From Ligilactobacillus animalis KCTC 3501 = DSM 20602 (GTDB lineage: Bacteria; Bacillota; Bacilli; Lactobacillales; Lactobacillaceae): a stretch of 64,000 nucleotides of DNA. A model generated the notes under the pieces. It saw only the letters and a list, made by a program, of their open reading frames with translations. It was not told the DNA's origin and searched no databases. The stretch lies in the NCBI RefSeq assembly GCF_001434535.1, contig NZ_AYYW01000025.1, positions 186,263 through 250,262 of the forward strand. The letters are read 5' to 3'. Both the position numbers and the translations under genes were made by a program. Shown here one piece after another: positions 58,836 to 64,000 of the stretch (its first letter is position 1; every line of letters begins with the position of its first letter).

Positions 58836-60458
58836 TTAATATAATTCTTCGACTTGCTTTTGCACTGTTTCGTGACTCAAGAACTCATCGTAGGTCGTAT
58901 CGAAGCGATCAACTACACCCTTACCTGATACTTCGATGATATGGTCAGCGATCGTTTGGATAAATTGATGGTCATGAGAAGTGAAGATCAACGAACCCTT
59001 AAAGTCGATCAACGCATCGTTTAAGGAAGTGATCGATTCCAGATCCAAGTGGTTAGTTGGGTCATCTAATAATAAGACATTCCCCTTTTCGAGCATCATC
59101 TTGGATAACATACAACGTACTTTTTCGCCCCCAGATAAGACCTTGATCTGCTTATCGATGTCATCACCTGAGAAGAGCATCTTACCTAAAAAGCCGCGCA
59201 AGAAAGTATTGTCGTTTTGTTCCTTATCCGCATATTGGCGCAACCAATCTAAGATCGACAATTCATCATTGTTGAAGTTAGCATCCAAGTCACGTGGCAT
59301 ATAACTTGGGATCGCAGTTTGCCCCCAAGTTACAGAACCAGTGTCTGGTTCCAACTTACCAGCTAAGATCTGCATCAAAGTTGTCGTTGCCAAATCGTTT
59401 CTCGAAATGATCGCTGCTTTTTCACCCGGGCGGATCATAAAGCTGACGTTGTCTAAGATCTTGACCCCATCGATCGTCTTGGAAACATTTTCGACCCGAA
59501 CCAAGTCATTGCCCAATTCACGTTGCATCTCAAATTTAACGAACGGATACTTCCGTGAAGATGGCTTGATGTCATCTAACGTGATCTTTTCTAACTGTTT
59601 CTTACGTGAAGTAGCTTGTTTAGACTTAGAAGCATTAGCCGAGAAACGAGCGATAAATTCTTGTAACTCTTTGATCTTTTCTTCTTTTTTGGCATTCGCA
59701 TTGGCTTGCAATTTAGCAGCTAATTGGCTTGATTCCAACCAAAAATCGTAGTTACCCACATAAAGCTTGATCTTACCAAAATCAACATCACACATTTCCG
59801 TGCAGACTTGGTTCAAGAAGTGGCGGTCGTGTGAAACAACGATCACGATCTTAGGATAATCGGCCAAGAAATCCTCCAACCAGCTGATCGTTTGCACATC
59901 TAGACCGTTCGTTGGTTCGTCGAGTAATAAGATGTCTGGTTCACCGAAAAGTGCTTGAGCTAACAATACCTTGACCTTTTCACTTTCCGATAATTCACTC
60001 ATCTTTTGGGTGTGCATGCTTTCTGGGATCCCAACTGATTGTAACAATTGAGAGGCATCTGCTTCCGCATTCCAACCGTCCATTTCGGCAAACTGCGCTT
60101 CTAGATCGGCTGCCTTTAACCCATCTTCTTCAGTAAAATCAGCTTTGGCATACAAAGCATCTTTTTCTTTCATGATATCATAGAGTTTCTTATGGCCTTG
60201 GATCACGGTCTCAAGCACTTCAAATTCTTCAAAACCAAAGTGATTTTGGTTCAAACTAGAGATCCGTTCATTTGGTCCAGTCGTGATCGTCCCTGTCGTT
60301 GGTGTCAATTTACCTTCTAATAGTTTTAGGAAAGTCGACTTACCAGCACCATTGGCCCCGATAACGCCATAACAGTTACCTGGTGTAAATTTTAAATTGA
60401 CGTCATCATAGAGCAAACGTCCTGAGAAGTTCAAACTTACATCGCTTACTGTGATCAA
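58836..60458 (-). CDS. ABC-F ribosome-associated ATPase (YbiT-like)
   Basis: 540 aa, two ABC domains and a linker. Walker A IGANGAGKST (34-43); first signature degenerate (MSELSESEKVKV), first Walker B ILLLDEPTNGLD; linker AKLQANANAKKEEKI...; second signature LSGGEKVRCMLSK and LLLDDPTNHLD. No membrane segments. Acts on the translating ribosome; not the antibiotic-resistance type as far as the linker shows. Confidence 0.92.
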   Translation of the reverse strand: MITVSDVSLNFSGRLLYDDVNLKFTPGNCYGVIGANGAGKSTFLKLLEGKLTPTTGTITTGPNERISSLNQNHFGFEEFEVLETVIQGHKKLYDIMKEKDALYAKADFTEEDGLKAADLEAQFAEMDGWNAEADASQLLQSVGIPESMHTQKMSELSESEKVKVLLAQALFGEPDILLLDEPTNGLDVQTISWLEDFLADYPKIVIVVSHDRHFLNQVCTEMCDVDFGKIKLYVGNYDFWLESSQLAAKLQANANAKKEEKIKELQEFIARFSANASKSKQATSRKKQLEKITLDDIKPSSRKYPFVKFEMQRELGNDLVRVENVSKTIDGVKILDNVSFMIRPGEKAAIISRNDLATTTLMQILAGKLEPDTGSVTWGQTAIPSYMPRDLDANFNNDELSILDWLRQYADKEQNDNTFLRGFLGKMLFSGDDIDKQIKVLSGGEKVRCMLSKMMLEKGNVLLLDDPTNHLDLESITSLNDALIDFKGSLIFTSHDHQFIQTIADHIIEVSGKGVVDRFDTTYDEFLSHETVQKQVEELY

Positions 60459-60520
60459 TGATATTTCCTCGCATTCTTTAAGTTATAATTTCTATTGTAA
60501 CATATTACTGCACCAAAAAC

Positions 60521-61192
60521 TCAAAGCTTCGTTGCTAAATTTTGGTGTTTAAGATTTGGAAAAACAACTTTGTCGGCTATCCCGACTATCGTGCCTTGAA
60601 AAGTCAAAGCAAAAAGTGTGCCAATATTTATCGCATATAGCTGATGCGTCACTACTAGCGAGATCACGATCGCCACGATCGGTGGTGTAAAAACGATCAA
60701 TTGAGCTACCGTCGCATTACCATGTAGATATTTGAACCGCACGATCTGCATCAAGTCATCGACTGGATGAAGCATCCAATTGACTCGCTGATAGATCGAA
60801 ATTGCGACTGCGATCAAGACAACGCCCAAACAATCCAGTATCACTTGCATCCACAGTGGGAGTTGCGTGATGTGTAATTTCAGTAATTGGACTTCAAAAA
60901 CGCCTACTAACCACGAAAATGGCACCATAAAGAGCAAATTGCCCAAAACTCGTTTGAGATCAAACCGCCTCAAAATGATGATGTTAGTCACGATCACAAT
61001 GATCCCTGATAAGATCAACATTGCACTCAACGTGATCGGCATGACTTTGGAAAGATTGACAGCCGCTGCGGTCCATAGGGCACTCCCTAAATTGATCGCA
61101 ACAGTCAAAGCATTGCCTAAGCTATTTAAAAAGATCGAAAAAATAAAGTAGACTAATAATTGCGTCTTACTTAGCGTCTGTGTTGCTTGCAT
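60521..61192 (-). CDS. YczE/YitT-like membrane protein
   Basis: 223 aa, five to six membrane helices: YFIFSIFLNSLGNALTVAINLGSALWTAAAVNLS at the start matches the YczE/YyaS pattern. Function unknown. Single gene with own ATG behind AGGGGGGTAGG. Confidence 0.65.
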   Translation of the reverse strand: MQATQTLSKTQLLVYFIFSIFLNSLGNALTVAINLGSALWTAAAVNLSKVMPITLSAMLILSGIIVIVTNIIILRRFDLKRVLGNLLFMVPFSWLVGVFEVQLLKLHITQLPLWMQVILDCLGVVLIAVAISIYQRVNWMLHPVDDLMQIVRFKYLHGNATVAQLIVFTPPIVAIVISLVVTHQLYAINIGTLFALTFQGTIVGIADKVVFPNLKHQNLATKL

Positions 61193-61331
61193 TTCCTACC
61201 CCCCTGTTACTATCAGAGTAGGTCAGTATTTAAACTATGTCAACTCGTATAGCTACCGTTTTTCTACGCACTGAGATAAATTAGTGCTACAATTGATTTG
61301 TAGTTGAAACCATATGAAAGGCGTGAATTTT

Positions 61332-61556
61332 ATGAGTGAAAATATCTTCTTTAATCCTGGTGACTCGATCGCTAGTGATTTTGACTTTGAAAATGCCTAT
61401 GTTGCTGCACAGATCTATCACCACAAGGCTGCTAAACCAGTCTTGATCGCCCAAGAAAAAGATGGCAAGCCGTATTTTATCTTTGACGAAGCAGCTGCGA
61501 TCGCCGAAGAACACGCTAAAGCTAAAGAGTTTTCTGTCGTGAAGCGACTAAAATAA
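61332..61556 (+). CDS. Hypothetical small soluble protein
   Basis: 74 aa from the second ATG (MSENIFFNPGDSIASDFDFENAYVAA), 6 nt after AAAGGCGTG. Acidic N terminus, basic last residues (VVKRLK). No family recognised. Monocistronic between divergent neighbours. Confidence 0.6.
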   Translation: MSENIFFNPGDSIASDFDFENAYVAAQIYHHKAAKPVLIAQEKDGKPYFIFDEAAAIAEEHAKAKEFSVVKRLK

Positions 61557-61574
61557 AAACTGTTTTCTTGATAC

Positions 61575-61622
61575 AAAAAATAGGAGAAAGCATCTAGCCG
61601 AGCTAGGTTGCTTTCTCCTAAT
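61575..61622. terminator. prs terminator, bidirectional
   Basis: TAGGAGAAAGCA/TGCTTTCTCCTA stem with TATTTTTTG on the minus strand; also serves the 74-aa gene. Confidence 0.82.
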
Positions 61623-61631
61623 TAGTTTGAG

Positions 61632-62606
61632 CTATTTTCTCCGGAAACGAGTCGTAAATAATGGACTGACCGGTTTGTTTTCGTGGATCCGCTTGATCGC
61701 ATCCCCGATAAGTGGCCCAACTGAAACTTGAACTAACTTATCGATCTGTTTTTCTTCTGGAAGTTGGATAGAGTCTGTCACTACCAATTGCTTGATCGGT
61801 GATTTTTCGATCCGTTCGATCGCTGGACCTGACAAGACTGGGTGAGTTGCGGAAGCATAAACTTCGATCGCACCTGCATCCATCAATGCTTGAGCAGCTA
61901 AAGTGATCGTACCAGCTGTATCGATCATATCATCGATCAAGATACAACGTTTGCCATCAACTGAACCAATGATGTTCATGATCTCAGCAACATTGGCACG
62001 CGGACGACGTTTATCGATAATTGCGATCGGTGCTTTCAAGAATTCAGCTAACTTACGTGCACGTGTCACCCCACCATGGTCAGGTGAAACAACAACAGCA
62101 TCTTTATCCAAACCTTGAGTCAAGAAGTAGTCAGCCAACAATGGAGCACCCATCAAGTGGTCAACTGGAATATCGAAGAAGCCTTGAATTTGAGCAGCGT
62201 GCAAGTCTAACATGATCGCGCGGTCTGCCCCAGCTTTTTCAACCATATCTGCAACTAACTTGGCTGTGATCGGTTCACGTGAACGAGCTTTACGATCTTG
62301 ACGAGCATAGCCGTAATACGGAATAACAACATTGATCGTAGCCGCACTTGCACGACGCAAGGCATCGATCATAATCAAAAGTTCCATCAAATTGTCATTG
62401 ACCGGTGCTGAAGTCGATTGGATGATAAAAATTTCATCTCCACGAATTGATTCTTCGATGTTGATGCGAATTTCACCATCACTAAAACGGTCAACAGAGG
62501 TCTTTCCCAAAGGTACGCCAACAGCAGCAGCAATTTTTTCAGCCAAAGGCTTGTTTGAGTTCAAAGCAAAAATTTTGATCTTTGAACTATTATAGTTTTC
62601 AGACAT
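61632..62606 (-). CDS. prs: Ribose-phosphate pyrophosphokinase
   Basis: 324 aa from the Met at 62606 with GGAGGATGCT upstream. Makes PRPP from ribose 5-phosphate and ATP. Flexible catalytic loop and ATP site [24 protein letters not shown] loop [20 protein letters not shown], and [16 protein letters not shown]. Complete. Its upstream region has been interrupted by the integrated element beginning about 62.7 kb. Confidence 0.97.
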   Translation of the reverse strand: MSENYNSSKIKIFALNSNKPLAEKIAAAVGVPLGKTSVDRFSDGEIRINIEESIRGDEIFIIQSTSAPVNDNLMELLIMIDALRRASAATINVVIPYYGYARQDRKARSREPITAKLVADMVEKAGADRAIMLDLHAAQIQGFFDIPVDHLMGAPLLADYFLTQGLDKDAVVVSPDHGGVTRARKLAEFLKAPIAIIDKRRPRANVAEIMNIIGSVDGKRCILIDDMIDTAGTITLAAQALMDAGAIEVYASATHPVLSGPAIERIEKSPIKQLVVTDSIQLPEEKQIDKLVQVSVGPLIGDAIKRIHENKPVSPLFTTRFRRK

Positions 62607-62664
62607 AGCATCCTCCAAAACAAATTTATCTAATTATAATACTATTCATTTATTCTACTAAAAT

Positions 62665-62765
62665 CAAGCTTTTTAGAAAGGTTTTTTCTAATGCCTTGAT
62701 ACTAATGTTTTTTGGACCCCTAGTACTTCCTTGGGTCTCTTTTGGGTCTCCCCCCTTTATCATTG
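62665..62765. other. Candidate left attachment region of the integrated element
   Basis: Between prs and the integrase. Contains a stem-like TTAGAAAAAACC/GGTTTTTTCTAA (62668-62695) and two spaced GGGTCTC copies (about 62733-62755) facing GGACCC (62716-62721). The attachment core cannot be fixed because the right end lies outside the window. Confidence 0.35.
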
Positions 62766-62770
62766 TAAAA

Positions 62771-63907
62771 CTACCCAAGAAAGCGAACGAGTTTTTGGAT
62801 AGTCTCTTTTTGATCTTGCCGAGTCAAGTGGGTATAGATATTAAGCGTAGTCGTTACGTCGCTATGCCCTAGCCTATTTTGTACTTCCTTGACGCTAGCG
62901 CCTGCAGAAAATAGCAAAGTAGCGTGTGTGTGTCTAAAACCGTGTAACGTGATATGTGGCAAGTTGCCAGCTTTTAAAAAGCCATTGCACCACGTTCTAA
63001 CAGTTACAGACGTTACGGGCTCATTTTGTGGGTTAGTAAATACCGCTTGGCTTTTTGCTAGTGCATTGATCCCACGTTTTAACAAGTAACTGGCTTGCTG
63101 GACTTTCCAACGCTTTAAGATCTGCATTGTTTCCACGTCCATATCTAACAGGCGCTTACTGCCCCTTGTTTTAGGTGATTGCGTATTTTTATATCCCTTG
63201 GCGTCCATGGATACGGTCTTATTTACATCGATCGTATTATCTGCAAAGTTGACATCGTCCCACGTCAAAGCTAACAGCTCACCGATCCGCATGCCACTAT
63301 AAGCAAGCAGCCTAAACGTCGTATAACGTAATAGGCTCTTTTTTTCTGCCAACGATAGGAACTTCTTTAATTGATCTGCATCTAAAAAATTATGATCGTT
63401 GCTTTTACGCTTACGCCGTGGCTTAGTCACCCGCTTAAAGTTGTTGATGTTGGTTAGATCCAACTTGATAGCATATTCAACGACCTTAGAAGCGTACACC
63501 ACTAGAATATTAAACGTTGCCGGACGTGTCTTATACCATTGGTTTACAGCACGCTGGCACGTTGCTAACGTTAGATCGTCAATGTTATACGCCCCAAGCG
63601 TTGGTAGGATCCGACTTTTAAAATAGCTCTGCACCATGTAAAAAGTGGACTCTTTGACAGTCAAGCGGTACTGCTCTATCCAAAGATCGTACACATCCCG
63701 GAACTTCCGAACTTCCACAGGTTTAAAGTGGCCACCGTTAGCGATCTCATATTCTAACTTGACCAGCTCTTTTTTTGCTTGCGCCTTGGTTTTAAAGCCT
63801 GATCGCTTGATATATTTCTTTTTGCCCGTTGTTTCGTCGATACCTGCATACACACGAAAGCGATACAGCTTTCCTTTTGAATTTGAATACTCAACAATCT
63901 TAGCCAT
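62771..63907 (-). CDS. int: Tyrosine recombinase (phage/ICE integrase)
   Basis: About 378 aa from the Met at 63907 (AAAGGACTGATAAAC upstream). Arm-binding N-terminal domain (about 1-60: KLYRFRVYAGIDETTGKKKY), SAM-like core-binding domain, catalytic domain with Arg in SGMRIGELLALTW, H-x-x-R in LHGFRHTHATLL, GHSDVTTTLNIYTH with nucleophile Tyr. Drives integration of the element that continues past the window's right edge. Confidence 0.93.
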   Translation of the reverse strand: MAKIVEYSNSKGKLYRFRVYAGIDETTGKKKYIKRSGFKTKAQAKKELVKLEYEIANGGHFKPVEVRKFRDVYDLWIEQYRLTVKESTFYMVQSYFKSRILPTLGAYNIDDLTLATCQRAVNQWYKTRPATFNILVVYASKVVEYAIKLDLTNINNFKRVTKPRRKRKSNDHNFLDADQLKKFLSLAEKKSLLRYTTFRLLAYSGMRIGELLALTWDDVNFADNTIDVNKTVSMDAKGYKNTQSPKTRGSKRLLDMDVETMQILKRWKVQQASYLLKRGINALAKSQAVFTNPQNEPVTSVTVRTWCNGFLKAGNLPHITLHGFRHTHATLLFSAGASVKEVQNRLGHSDVTTTLNIYTHLTRQDQKETIQKLVRFLG

Positions 63908-64000
63908 GTTTATCAGTCCTTTATCTTTTGATCGCACGGGCTAGGTGGCTTAAAGTAATGCACGATAATGCTAAGGCGTTGAGATCATTATTCTATTGTG

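Overview
The window is a chromosomal segment of a low-to-moderate GC Gram-positive bacterium of the Lactobacillaceae. Evidence: a malolactic enzyme/permease/LysR set, the pcrA-ligA-camS-gatCAB-dagK order, MurA2-Rho-L31 type B, PyrG-RpoE, an Asp23/Gls24 stress operon and strong GGAGG-like ribosome binding sites. A Ligilactobacillus-like genome is plausible, but I cannot name the species from sequence alone. No tRNA, rRNA or CRISPR array was seen. Most genes lie on the minus strand.

Region 1 (about 1-20.5 kb) is accessory and decaying. It holds a zinc-type macrodomain hydrolase, a paired SMR exporter, DinB, MsrB, two FecCD siderophore permeases, RlmD, a MarR regulator and RarA/MgsA. Among them are nine genes each broken by one or two small lesions or truncated: ClbS-like, alpha/beta hydrolase, MFS transporter, Rgg regulator, siderophore-binding protein, YhdJ-like methylase, pirin-like cupin, Zn-alcohol dehydrogenase and an NAD(P)-binding protein. 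Two insertions stand out. One is a DUF2442/DUF4160-like small gene pair bounded by two identical copies of the msrB terminator. The other is a 9.7-14.2 kb island with a Crp/Fnr regulator, a RIC/hemerythrin-like protein, a P1B-type ATPase and an HMA chaperone, with FNR-like boxes, which truncates the siderophore operon and has about one tenth the GATC density of the flanking host gene examined.

Region 2 (20.6-33.9 kb) is core: dagK, gatBAC, camS, ligA and pcrA in one minus-strand run, then a divergent PurK-like ATP-grasp gene and xpt-pbuX behind a guanine-class purine riboswitch with an attenuator.

Region 3 (33.9-45.8 kb) carries a GH73 glucosaminidase, an ECF S component, the malolactic locus (mleP, mleS, divergent mleR), a MacB-like ABC exporter, the amaP-gls24-csbD-glsB envelope-stress operon, a DUF2238-like membrane protein, a 530-bp non-coding stretch rich in hairpins, and an XRE/ImmA-type pair.

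Region 4 (45.8-62.6 kb) is core again: rpmE2, rho, murA2 (Asp in place of the catalytic Cys), pyrG with a reiterative-transcription type attenuator, rpoE, DUF1934, an HD phosphohydrolase that appears to lack a normal start codon, lipoproteins, a YibE/F pair, birA, a low-molecular-weight phosphatase, an ABC-F protein and prs.

The right end (62.7-64 kb) begins an integrated element: a tyrosine recombinase inserted just upstream of prs.
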